A stretch of DNA of 64,000 bases from Gelidibacter gilvus. GTDB lineage: Bacteria; Bacteroidota; Bacteroidia; Flavobacteriales; Flavobacteriaceae. Both the position numbers and the translations under genes were made by a program. Shown here in pieces: positions 45,482-53,369 of the stretch. The stretch lies in the NCBI RefSeq assembly GCF_004115975.1, contig NZ_SDDZ01000006.1:186001-250000 (forward strand), in the 5' to 3' direction. Positions within the stretch are counted from its first letter, which is position 1. Every line of letters begins with the position of its first letter. The notes under the pieces were generated by a model. It was not told the DNA's origin, searched no databases, and worked only from the letters and a program-made list of their open reading frames with translations.

Positions 45482-45967
45482 TCATTCTTCAGAAATTTGA
45501 TGTGTCTTGATTTTTTCGATAGTAATTGCAACAAGTGCTTGCATTTTTCTTAAGTAATCTGTCGTAATATCACCCAAGGATTTTTCATTCGTAAATTTCT
45601 CGGGAAAATGCACTTTATTGTAGGCATTGATTTTATCAACCAAGGTCATTTCATTCTCTAAAGATTGTAGATGCGCTTCTAAAGTTGTCAACTGAAAATA
45701 TTTAGAGACGCGGAAATAACGTTTCCTATCCCCTGACTTTGTATAATATTCAATATGCTTTAACTGTGTAAGCACATTCAAATTCACCGATGTCGAACTT
45801 TTACTCGAACCAATAATCTCACGAATCTCCTCAAAGGTCAAGCCATCATAAGATGACAAGGTCAATAAAGCATATATACGCGCTGCTAAAGGCGCAATTT
45901 GCAATCTTGTTTCCAAACGAAGACCTATCTCTTCAATCAATTTTAATTTTTCTTTTGAAAGTGCCAT
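45482..45967 (-). CDS. GbsR/MarR-family transcriptional regulator
   Basis: 161 residues. Winged helix in the first 100: LAARIYALLTLSSYDGLTFEEIREIIGSSKSSTSVNLNVLTQLKHIEYYTKSGDRKRYFRVSKYF. A helical dimerisation tail follows. The family contains GbsR/OpcR of Bacillus and many single-gene regulators of Bacteroidota. Operators are visible at both ends of the gene, so it very likely represses itself and the META gene. The ligand is unknown. Confidence 0.88.
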   Translation of the reverse strand: MALSKEKLKLIEEIGLRLETRLQIAPLAARIYALLTLSSYDGLTFEEIREIIGSSKSSTSVNLNVLTQLKHIEYYTKSGDRKRYFRVSKYFQLTTLEAHLQSLENEMTLVDKINAYNKVHFPEKFTNEKSLGDITTDYLRKMQALVAITIEKIKTHQISEE

Positions 45968-45981
45968 TTATAACTTTTTCT

Positions 45982-46016
45982 TAAATATACGCTTAGTTCA
46001 CAACATTACGAACTAG
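45982..46016 (-). promoter_or_regulatory. GbsR-type operator and promoter of the regulator gene itself
   Basis: TTAGTTC / GAACTAG with 10-bp spacer (45993-46016); on the minus strand 3 bp later comes TATATTTA (45989-45982). The start codon is 15 nt beyond. The 24 bp differ from the copy at 45408 at only about four positions, and the distance to the -7 element is identical. Confidence 0.75.
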
Positions 46017-46123
46017 TTTGTATTAAAGTTTTGTTATAATTTTCAAAATAATGAGCACGCAGAGTTGTGCAAACATGGTAACATCAGGGCTTAGGCAAGT
46101 TCTTTGACGTGTTTTAATGAACT

Positions 46124-46159
46124 ATTATAATGATGAGATTATAATGATGAGATTATAAT
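46124..46159. repeat. 14-bp tandem repeat
   Basis: ATTATAATGATGAG occurs twice in direct succession, followed by a partial third copy ATTATAAT. It lies in the 325-bp gap between the regulator gene and the TrkA-C membrane protein. The rest of the gap shows nothing else clear. Confidence 0.85.
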
Positions 46160-46292
46160 TAAATTAAGACCTATTCAAATGACAACAGTTGGAATAGCCA
46201 TTTACGCCTATTGATGCCTGATTACCCCCTCTCCTACTTTAAAGTTAAAAGTTTGCTCTTACAAACCTCACTATATTTTAAAGGGATTCCCA

Positions 46293-47060
46293 TTAATTGT
46301 CCTTTTTAGGATGTGCTTGCTCTTCAAGACGCTCTTCTTCTTTTTTCACAAATGCTTGATGTTCTATTTCAGCCTTAAAATCTTGCTTCCGATTAAAAAC
46401 ACTTTTAATCACCTCCGATTTGCCATACACAGTAATCACGTCTTCTGGCAAAATTATTGCGCTTCCATTTGGCGACCCCAAGTAATCAATCCCATGCCTA
46501 TCAATGCCTAAAATGGTAAGACCTTCCTCTCTTAAGTTGAGATCACTTATAGCTTTATTGGCCATCCAATCGGTCTGTAAAATTAACTTTTCACTAATTT
46601 TAAAGTCATCCTTCAAATGTAAAATCGCGGCAAAATCCTGTATATCAATATCCGTGTAACGTTTCAGCATTCTAGTGATCACTGCAGATAATGCCCGGTC
46701 AACCCACTTGCTTCTTATCGCCCAGAAAACCAAGGTCATTCCAACAACAACAATCAACAATCCATATAACTTAGATGCCAAGGTTTCTGGAAGTATGAAA
46801 GTTAATATCAGTGAGGACATTACGGTCACGATTCCTGCATTTCCAATTATCATTAAATTGAAAATAATTCGTCTTCTAACAGGATGGTTCAATATTTTTT
46901 CAGATTCTGACGTCGTAAACCCAACACCTGTATATGCTGAACGGGATTGAAATTTGGCACTATCGGTAGAGAGACCCGTATGGATCAATGCAATGGTGGC
47001 AATTTTAGTTATCAATGCTGAAATGGAAACGACTAAAAAAAGTGTGATGGCTGCAATCAT
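46293..47060 (-). CDS. Membrane protein with TrkA-C (RCK-C) domain
   Basis: 255 residues. Membrane helices at about 1-25, 65-90 and 92-113, with a conserved-looking loop SRSAYTGVGFTTSESEKILNHPVRRRI that recalls the selectivity loop of K+ translocating TrkH-like proteins. A TrkA-C domain follows (about 145-225: DFKISEKLILQTDWMANKAISDLNLREEGLTILGIDRHG...IILPEDVITVYG). The tail is charged. A role in K+ or Na+ transport control is likely but the exact family is not known to me. Confidence 0.78.
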   Translation of the reverse strand: MIAAITLFLVVSISALITKIATIALIHTGLSTDSAKFQSRSAYTGVGFTTSESEKILNHPVRRRIIFNLMIIGNAGIVTVMSSLILTFILPETLASKLYGLLIVVVGMTLVFWAIRSKWVDRALSAVITRMLKRYTDIDIQDFAAILHLKDDFKISEKLILQTDWMANKAISDLNLREEGLTILGIDRHGIDYLGSPNGSAIILPEDVITVYGKSEVIKSVFNRKQDFKAEIEHQAFVKKEEERLEEQAHPKKDN

Positions 47061-47286
47061 ATTGGATGATATTTAAACTTGTAAACTTAATGGTATCAAT
47101 TTGGATTATAGAACACTAAGAACGCGATCATATCTTATACAAAAGGTAACGTATTTCAATTAAAACACTTCTATAAATACGTAAAAATCGCATCACCTTT
47201 TAGGAGTAAATACACACATTGAATTAAATAATACAGAAATTAATTTAAACTATTTCGTTTTAGTATGCAATCCAATTTTGTAGTAG

Positions 47287-47294
47287 TATATTTG
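47287..47294 (+). promoter_or_regulatory. -7 promoter element of the GltS-like gene
   Basis: TATATTTG (47287-47294) fits TAnnTTTG, 21 nt before the start codon at 47316. Confidence 0.5.
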
Positions 47295-47315
47295 CATTTT
47301 AAATCCATTTAAGAG

Positions 47316-48905
47316 ATGAAAGTTCGCGAACAATTTATTTTAGTTTCGGTTATCGTTGTAGTAGCAATCGTTGGTTTTGCTCTAATTTGGAGCCCTATAT
47401 TATGGGCTTTTGTTATCGTACTCCCCTTAATAATGTTGGGTGTTTTTGACATCTTTCAAAAGAGCCATACCATCCGAAGAAACTTCCCTTTAATTGGTCG
47501 GGCCAGATATATTCTAGAATCCATTCGTCCAGAAATCATGCAGTATTTTGTGGAGACTGATACGGAAGGAAGACCATTAAATCGTATCCTAAGATCCTTG
47601 ATCTACAGAAGAGCCAAAGGTGAAACTGATACTGAACCTTTTGGAACACAAATGGATATTTACCATTCAGGTTATGAATGGTTGGAACATTCAATGTATG
47701 CAAAACACAATCCTAAAGAAATTGGAGAATTTCCAAGATTATTAATTGGTGGTAAGGAATGTAAACAACCTTATTCTTCAAGCCTTTTGAATATATCAGC
47801 CATGAGCTTTGGTTCCTTGAGTAAGAATGCCGTTCTCGCAATGAACAAAGGTGCCAAAATGGGAAATTTCGCCCACAATACTGGTGAAGGTGGAATTAGC
47901 GATTACCATCTTGAAAATGGCGGGGATCTTATCTGGCAAATTGGAACAGGTTATTTTGGCTGTAGAAATGACGATGGTACCTTTAACGACGTTACCTTTA
48001 GAGAGAACGCTACAAGGCCTCAAGTAAAAATGATTGAAATAAAACTATCACAAGGTGCAAAACCTGGTCATGGTGGTATATTGCCTGCTGCAAAAAACAC
48101 AGAAGAAATTGCACGTATCAGACACGTAAAACCTGGTATTGCAGTTCATTCGCCACCATCTCATAATGCTTTTGCAGATCCTATACAGTTTATGCATTTC
48201 ATCAAAAGGTTGAGAGATCTTTCTGATGGAAAACCAATTGGATTCAAATTATGTTTAGGAAGAAAACAGGAATTCATGGATTTCTGTGAGGCGATGATTT
48301 ATACCGGAATTACTCCTGACTTTATTACCATTGATGGTGGTGAAGGTGGTACGGGTGCGGCTCCAGTTGAGTTTTCAAACTCTATGGGAATGCCGCTTCG
48401 CGAAGGTTTGGTTTTTGTCCATGACACGTTGGTTGGTTTTGGGTTAAGAGAAGATATTAAACTTATTGTAGCAGGAAAAATCATCACAGGATTCCACATG
48501 GCTAGAGCCCTCGCTCTTGGTGCTGACGGTTGTAACAGTGCACGCGCCATGATGTTAGCTGTTGGTTGCATCCAAGCTTTACAATGTAACTTGAACACCT
48601 GCCCAACTGGAGTTGCCACACAGAATCCCTCTTTAGTAAAAGGATTGGTAGTTGAGGATAAATGGCCTAGAGCTAAAAGATATCACGAGGCAACAATACA
48701 CAGCTTTTTAGAACTTGTTGCTGCAGCTGGTTTAAATGATCCTAGCGAATTGACCCGTAGTCATATCAGTAAAAGAATTGGACTTTATAACGTGCAAACT
48801 TTTGAAGAGATTTATCCATATATGGAACCTAATTCTCTTTTGGATATCAATACGATTCCAGATAGCTACCAGAAGTTTTTCCAATTGACACGTATCATGA
48901 AATAA
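47316..48905 (+). CDS. FMN-binding glutamate synthase-like protein, membrane-anchored
   Basis: 529 residues. Two N-terminal membrane helices (about 6-45), then the FMN and iron-sulfur core of the glutamate synthase large subunit: SAMSFGSLSKNAVLAMNKGA, HNTGEGGISDYH, GAKPGHGGILPA, DGGEGGTGAAPVEF, and ARAMMLAVGCIQALQCNLNTCPTGVATQ. The cysteines in the last block have the C-x5-C-x4-C spacing of the [3Fe-4S] site. The glutaminase domain and the GltD subunit are missing, so it is an archaeal-type or stand-alone GltS-like oxidoreductase; glutamate synthesis is not certain. Confidence 0.9.
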   Translation: MKVREQFILVSVIVVVAIVGFALIWSPILWAFVIVLPLIMLGVFDIFQKSHTIRRNFPLIGRARYILESIRPEIMQYFVETDTEGRPLNRILRSLIYRRAKGETDTEPFGTQMDIYHSGYEWLEHSMYAKHNPKEIGEFPRLLIGGKECKQPYSSSLLNISAMSFGSLSKNAVLAMNKGAKMGNFAHNTGEGGISDYHLENGGDLIWQIGTGYFGCRNDDGTFNDVTFRENATRPQVKMIEIKLSQGAKPGHGGILPAAKNTEEIARIRHVKPGIAVHSPPSHNAFADPIQFMHFIKRLRDLSDGKPIGFKLCLGRKQEFMDFCEAMIYTGITPDFITIDGGEGGTGAAPVEFSNSMGMPLREGLVFVHDTLVGFGLREDIKLIVAGKIITGFHMARALALGADGCNSARAMMLAVGCIQALQCNLNTCPTGVATQNPSLVKGLVVEDKWPRAKRYHEATIHSFLELVAAAGLNDPSELTRSHISKRIGLYNVQTFEEIYPYMEPNSLLDINTIPDSYQKFFQLTRIMK

Positions 48906-49226
48906 TTTAAGAGCCTATATCATCACAACAGATGATACAACGCTCTGAGATATAAAAGTGTAGAAATTCTAAAAAAGTTTATTGAGGTCAAATTCAATAA
49001 ACTTTTTTTTGTGGTACGACGCCCAAAAACTATAAGCTTCATAGACATAAAGCTTTGCCGAAAAAAGAAAAAGAACTTCCAAAGAAGCCCTTTTTTTATA
49101 TAATATAAGAAGTGATCTTAAAGTACTAAGGTAACATCACAGAATTGGAGTTCGTCCTAAGATCATGAGACACCTATAAAACCCTGGTGTTTATCCTTAA
49201 AAAAAGAAAACATAGAATTTTAAGAC
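48906..49226. other. Intergenic region after the GltS-like gene
   Basis: 321 bp without gene. It holds a 3'-UTR hairpin (AGAGC...TATCATC / GATGATA...GCTCT, 48910-48946), the terminator at 48971-49010, and AT-rich DNA beyond. Confidence 0.6.
48971..49010 (+). terminator. Intrinsic terminator of the GltS-like gene
   Basis: AAAGTTTATTGA and TCAATAAACTTT arms, 8-nt loop, then eight T (49003-49010). Confidence 0.85.
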
Positions 49227-49682
49227 TTAGTCCCTTCTCATCTTACCTGTGATCTCTTCAACTTTAATGACAAAAATCATAGGGATATTCTCGTTGATGG
49301 CCTTACTGGAAAACTCACTAATAAAGCTCAACTCTTTCAATTCTTTTTCAGCGATCAGCGTTTTGATCCCTAATGAAAAAACGTGGAGATACGATTTAGC
49401 ATCACTGCCAAAGAGTTGCTCAAATTTACCGTGGACCATTACTGATTTCCACTTGGTGAGATGATCTACATCGACAATGCTAAGTGCTACCTCATTATTT
49501 TTTCGCATGGCATTCATTTTATGACCTTCAGCAGAATAGCAAATGATGACATTTCTTTCTGCATCATAATAATAAGTGATGGGAACAACAAACGGTCTGT
49601 TAAGATAGATATAGGACAAATGTCCTAAGTAATCGTTTTTGAGAACTGCCAAGCTGGTCTTTTCGTCTAAATTAGTATACAT
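49227..49682 (-). CDS. Pyridoxamine 5'-phosphate oxidase-family flavoprotein (NimA-like)
   Basis: 151 residues in a split beta-barrel: LKNDYLGHLSYIYLNRPFVVPITYYYDAERNVIICYSAEGHKMNAMRKNNEVALSIVDVDHLTKWKSVMVHGKFEQL. This is the PPOX-like group that binds FMN or F420/heme, including NimA and many stress-induced proteins. The C-terminal half is helical. Reductase activity on nitro or related compounds is possible but not shown. Single gene. Confidence 0.85.
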   Translation of the reverse strand: MYTNLDEKTSLAVLKNDYLGHLSYIYLNRPFVVPITYYYDAERNVIICYSAEGHKMNAMRKNNEVALSIVDVDHLTKWKSVMVHGKFEQLFGSDAKSYLHVFSLGIKTLIAEKELKELSFISEFSSKAINENIPMIFVIKVEEITGKMRRD

Positions 49683-49780
49683 GATGGAATTTGTTTTATT
49701 TGACCAATATACGGCAATACAAGACTGGCAACAATGATATTGGTCAGTTTATTTAGATTGAGAAGAAGCGTCGAAATAAA

Positions 49781-50077
49781 TCAATGAGATTGTAACACCT
49801 TGATCAACTCGTTTTTAGAAAGCACTCCAGATTGCCGCCAAATTTGAATCCCCTCTTTAAACAGCATTAGCGTAGGCACACCCTAAACTTGATAATTGGC
49901 CGCTAACAAGTGGTTTTTATCAACATCTATTTTTATGACTTTTATGGCATCACCTAGTTCCGATTTCACCTGTTCCAAAATAGGCATCAAAGTTTTACAG
50001 GGACCGCACCATTCTGCATAAAAATCTACTAAAACAGGTGTCGGTGTATCAATAATTGCATTAAAATTACTTTTCAT
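49781..50077 (-). pseudogene. Thioredoxin interrupted by an in-frame TAG
   Basis: From the ATG at 50077 the frame gives MKSNFNAIIDTPTPVLVDFYAEWCGPCKTLMP...NHLLAANYQV, a normal thioredoxin first half with the WCGPC site. Then comes TAG (49885-49883), followed without frame change by GVPTLMLFKEGIQIWRQSGVLSKNELIKVL and a proper stop at 49781. The cis-proline loop GVPTLM and the last strands and helix lie after the stop codon. One base change at a position usually Arg, Gln or Lys explains it. Total length (98 sense codons) is normal. It is either a fresh pseudogene, a sequencing error or a readthrough gene. Confidence 0.88.
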
Positions 50078-50267
50078 TTTGGTTTGAATTTTTGGGAGTT
50101 CTAACACCTTTAAGATTTTTCAACTTTTCTTCATCCGTAATATCCTGTTCAATATCCCGATTGGGATCCCATTCTTTTTCTTTGGATGGTGCGTTTTTTT
50201 CTGAATCGGGATTCCTTTTGATATCCTCTTTTCTATTGTTCTGTTTTCTTTCTTCTAGATTTTCCAT
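50067..50267 (-). CDS. Small charged hypothetical protein overlapping the thioredoxin gene
   Basis: 66 residues from the ATG at 50267 (MENLEERKQNNRKEDIKRNPDSEK); an ATG 10 codons earlier is possible. Very rich in Glu, Lys, Asn and Asp, no hydrophobic core, so probably disordered. The stop lies 11 nt inside the thioredoxin start, so they share an mRNA. No family recognised. Confidence 0.55.
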   Translation of the reverse strand: MENLEERKQNNRKEDIKRNPDSEKNAPSKEKEWDPNRDIEQDITDEEKLKNLKGVRTPKNSNQNEK

Positions 50268-50437
50268 GATTTTATATTTCTGTATGGTTCCTTCCAATCA
50301 AGTTGCAAGAACACAATCTTCTTGAGCGAATTTTTACAAGGTTCCAATTGTTCTCCACTTGTTGTCACAATGCTATTAAACAGGAAAGTTCTCAAACAAT
50401 TTGCTTGAGAACTTTCCTTTAAATCAATAATGGCATT

Positions 50438-50623
50438 CTACCAACTATCGATTTCCTTTTTTAAATCTTCTTTCGATTTACCGTAGCGTTCTTGCACTTT
50501 TCCTGCTAACTTATCGAAGTTGCCTTCGGCTTCAGTATATTCATCATTGGTGATTTTTCCGTATTTCTTTTTAAATTCACCTTTAATTTGTTTCCATTTA
50601 CCTTCAAATTGATCTGAGTTCAT
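50438..50623 (-). CDS. CsbD-family stress protein
   Basis: 61 residues: MNSDQFEGKWKQIKGEFKKKYGKITNDEYTEAEGNFDKLAGKVQERYGKSKEDLKKEIDSW. Residues match the CsbD/YjbJ pattern (GKWKQxKGxxKxKxGKITxD...GxxDxLxGKVQxxYGxSKE), a small helical protein strongly induced in general stress; molecular role unknown. Confidence 0.93.
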   Translation of the reverse strand: MNSDQFEGKWKQIKGEFKKKYGKITNDEYTEAEGNFDKLAGKVQERYGKSKEDLKKEIDSW

Positions 50624-50821
50624 AATATTTAAATTTTATAGTTATTATTAATTCTACCATAAAACTACATCTATCATTCCTTAATGGCTGTCTCAAAAGA
50701 TCTAATCATTGATGCGTTTGCCAATTTAGGTTTTATTTAACAATTCCCATCACTGTTGGGCTGTACGAAGAAATTCATAAAACCTTATATATAAAATGAG
50801 TATTATTAATGTTTATATAAA

Positions 50822-50829
50822 TATCTTTG
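50822..50829 (+). promoter_or_regulatory. -7 promoter element of the DUF3108 gene
   Basis: TATCTTTG (50822-50829) fits TAnnTTTG, 17 nt before the ATG at 50847. Confidence 0.55.
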
Positions 50830-50846
50830 ACACCTGATATTTATAA

Positions 50847-51629
50847 ATGAAACACTTCTTTTTCCTTCTGGTTTTGATGTTCAGTACAATGTTATGGTCT
50901 CAAAACAACACCATTGGAATGGGTGAAAAACTAAGCTTTACAGCTTCTTATAATATGTCTGGGTTAATGACGGAAATTGCGCAGGTAACGATGGAAACTG
51001 GACAGGTGAAAACATCAAACGCCACACTTTTACACCTCAAGTGTACAGCAGCGACCTATACCAAGTGGGATGGTTTTTTTAAAATCCGCGATCTTTATGA
51101 AAGTTATGTCAGTCCAACAAGTTTAACGCCATACTTATATAAACGTTACATAAATGAAGGTGGTTACTATAAATTTATGCAGTATACGTTCAGCCATAAG
51201 ACCAACTCCGTTAAAAGTTTAATGCGCAAAAAGAATGGTGAAGGTCAAACTTATGATAAAACTGCCACTGTCAAAATCAATGGTGACACCAAAGATATTG
51301 TATCGACCATTTACCATATCCGAAACTTAGACCTCAACAAGGCCACACCGGGCGATGTTCAAAGTTTTAAAGTTATTTTTGACAATGAAGAAATGGTCAT
51401 CAACGTAAAATTTCTAAGTAAAGAAACTATTAACACTGCCATCGGCAAAAAAGAATGTTACAAATTGGCATTGTCCCTTAAAAATAGGAACGTTCTTAAA
51501 GGGGGTTCAAATGACAATTTATTGTACCTCACGGCAGATGCCAATAAAGTTCCGGTATATGCGAAATTTAAAATCCCAGTGGGTAACGGCGAGCTTAGAA
51601 TTAAATCAGCAACAGGGTTAAAAAATTAA
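50847..51629 (+). CDS. DUF3108-type secreted protein
   Basis: 260 residues with signal peptide (MKHFFFLLVLMFSTMLWSQ). The mature beta-rich protein has GEKLSFTASYNMSGLMTEIAQVTME, YESYVSPTSLTPYLYKRYINEGGYYKFMQY, KKECYKLALSL and KVPVYAKFKIPVGNGELRI, the DUF3108 pattern. The function of the family is unknown; it is periplasmic and found next to small membrane proteins as here (next gene 3 nt later). Confidence 0.85.
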   Translation: MKHFFFLLVLMFSTMLWSQNNTIGMGEKLSFTASYNMSGLMTEIAQVTMETGQVKTSNATLLHLKCTAATYTKWDGFFKIRDLYESYVSPTSLTPYLYKRYINEGGYYKFMQYTFSHKTNSVKSLMRKKNGEGQTYDKTATVKINGDTKDIVSTIYHIRNLDLNKATPGDVQSFKVIFDNEEMVINVKFLSKETINTAIGKKECYKLALSLKNRNVLKGGSNDNLLYLTADANKVPVYAKFKIPVGNGELRIKSATGLKN

Positions 51630-51632
51630 ACT

Positions 51633-52043
51633 ATGAGAAAGCTTTTAATTGTTTTAGGACTTATCGCTGCAGTTTTAGCAATGATCTTGGCAGTAACACC
51701 TTTATCACAAATAGCCTATTTACCGGCCGTTGCAGCACTAGTTTTCGGGTTTGTGGCCTTTTATATTTCGAAACGGAAGCAGGCACCTAAAAAGACCATA
51801 CAACTGATCTTTCTATTGACGATTATTTCGTTGGTTTTAACCACCTATAAATCCATTTTTAACACAGCAGAAGTTGGAAACCTTGAAGAGTTGGAGATAA
51901 AGCAAGAAGCATCTGTTGAAGATTCAAAAGAAATTTTGGAAGGATTGGATCTTGATGAAATTGATATGGATCCTGAAGCCTCCGAACAAGACCTGTTAGA
52001 AACCGAAGAATCCCGTGATTGGGAGGTTTTGGAAGAACAATAG
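51633..52043 (+). CDS. Hypothetical membrane protein with acidic tail
   Basis: 136 residues. Three hydrophobic stretches (about 4-24, 28-46, 57-73), then a C-terminal tail of about 60 residues full of Glu and Asp (LEELEIKQEASVEDSKEILEGLDLDEIDMDPEASEQDLLETEESRD). It starts 3 nt after the DUF3108 stop and is surely co-expressed. Pairing suggests a shared envelope role; no family recognised. The acidic tail is likely cytosolic and could bind a basic partner. Confidence 0.75.
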   Translation: MRKLLIVLGLIAAVLAMILAVTPLSQIAYLPAVAALVFGFVAFYISKRKQAPKKTIQLIFLLTIISLVLTTYKSIFNTAEVGNLEELEIKQEASVEDSKEILEGLDLDEIDMDPEASEQDLLETEESRDWEVLEEQ

Positions 52044-52088
52044 ACCCACTTGAACAAACCATTGAAATACATGACAAAAACGAGGGAT

Positions 52089-52096
52089 TACTTTTG
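52089..52096 (+). promoter_or_regulatory. -7 promoter element of the first M28 peptidase gene
   Basis: TACTTTTG (52089-52096) fits TAnnTTTG, 48 nt before the ATG at 52145. Confidence 0.45.
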
Positions 52097-52144
52097 TATT
52101 CCTTTTTTTTTGATTTTATTTGATTACTAATTAATCCTTGATAA

Positions 52145-53188
52145 ATGAAAGTACTCTTCATTGCTTCTGCATTAACACTCGTCGGTTCTTGCGCGAATAT
52201 TAGATACACCCAAAAAATTGAAAATCTAAAAGAAAGCATTGTTTTTGAGCACCCGGAAATGATTATAAAATACGGCAATACCATTACACCTGAAGAACTA
52301 AGTGCACACGTTTACACGCTATCCTCTACAGATTTTGAAGGTAGGGAAACTGGTCAAATGGGGTTTCATCGCGCTTCAAACTTTCTTAAGGACTTTTATG
52401 TAGATAACGATATTCAATCCCCATTGGGGTATGATAATTACTATCAAAGAATTTCAAAATCTTATTTTTCAAAGGACAGTCCAAGTTCCCAAAATGTAGT
52501 TGCTTATATTGAAGGTTCAGAATATCCTGAAGAAGTCATTGTGATTTCGGCACATTTAGATCATCTTGGAACCTCCAATGACGCAACGTACTTTGGCGCG
52601 GATGACAATGCTTCAGGAACCGCTGCGGTTATGGAGATGGCTCAAGCGTTTGCACTGGCCAAAAAAGATGGCCATGGGCCTAAACGCAGTATTTTATTTT
52701 TGCATTTGACAGCTGAAGAGATCGGACTTTTAGGCTCCAATTATTATGTGAAACACCCAATTTATTCTTTGGAAAACACTGTGGCAAACTTGAATATTGA
52801 CATGATAGGGCGGGTGGATAAAATACATGAAGAAAAACAACAAGAAAATTATGTCTATATCATTGGCGCGGACAGGTTGAGTACCAAGCTCCACTATATA
52901 TCTGAAGCCGCAAATAGCCAGTTTACAAATTTGATTCTCGATTATAAATATAATGCTGAAGGCGACTCCAACCGTTATTATTACCGCTCTGATCATTATA
53001 ATTTTGCCTCCAGAAACATTCCTGTGATATTTTATTTTAATGGCGAACATCAAGATTACCACCAACCGACAGATACGCCCGACAAAATCAACTATCCATT
53101 ATTACAAAAAAGAGCGCAACTTATATTTTCAACCGCTTGGTATCTCGCCAATAGTAAAGAGCGACTTGAAGTGGATGAAATAAAATGA
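52145..53188 (+). CDS. M28-family zinc aminopeptidase, lipoprotein, without PA domain
   Basis: 347 residues with lipobox LVGSCAN. Zinc ligands are in SAHLDHLG, FGADDNASG, LTAEEIGLLG and NLNIDMIG, plus the late His in HQDYHQPTDTPDKI. The propeptide-like first 90 residues include YTLSSTDFEGRETGQMG. It removes N-terminal amino acids from peptides in the periplasm or at the surface. It is followed 180 nt later by a longer paralogue that shares most blocks but has a PA insertion. Confidence 0.92.
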   Translation: MKVLFIASALTLVGSCANIRYTQKIENLKESIVFEHPEMIIKYGNTITPEELSAHVYTLSSTDFEGRETGQMGFHRASNFLKDFYVDNDIQSPLGYDNYYQRISKSYFSKDSPSSQNVVAYIEGSEYPEEVIVISAHLDHLGTSNDATYFGADDNASGTAAVMEMAQAFALAKKDGHGPKRSILFLHLTAEEIGLLGSNYYVKHPIYSLENTVANLNIDMIGRVDKIHEEKQQENYVYIIGADRLSTKLHYISEAANSQFTNLILDYKYNAEGDSNRYYYRSDHYNFASRNIPVIFYFNGEHQDYHQPTDTPDKINYPLLQKRAQLIFSTAWYLANSKERLEVDEIK

Positions 53189-53369
53189 ATAATTTAAGTG
53201 ATTTCTCATCAGAGAAGTGCTAAAAAATCTCTTGCTGATAATATTCCATGAAAATCAGCAATAATCTAATGGCACTTTGTTAAAGTTTGTTAAATGAACT
53301 GAGGTTTAAATCTTAAATTCTTGTGTTTTTCGTATTATCGCATTTCACTTACATATAATTCACATTTTA

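Noticed and set aside
47147-47152. GGTAAC half-site before the GltS-like gene, and another at 49129
   Set aside because: Only one arm is present (second half missing at N4 spacing), so they were not counted as members of the Crp/Fnr-like set.
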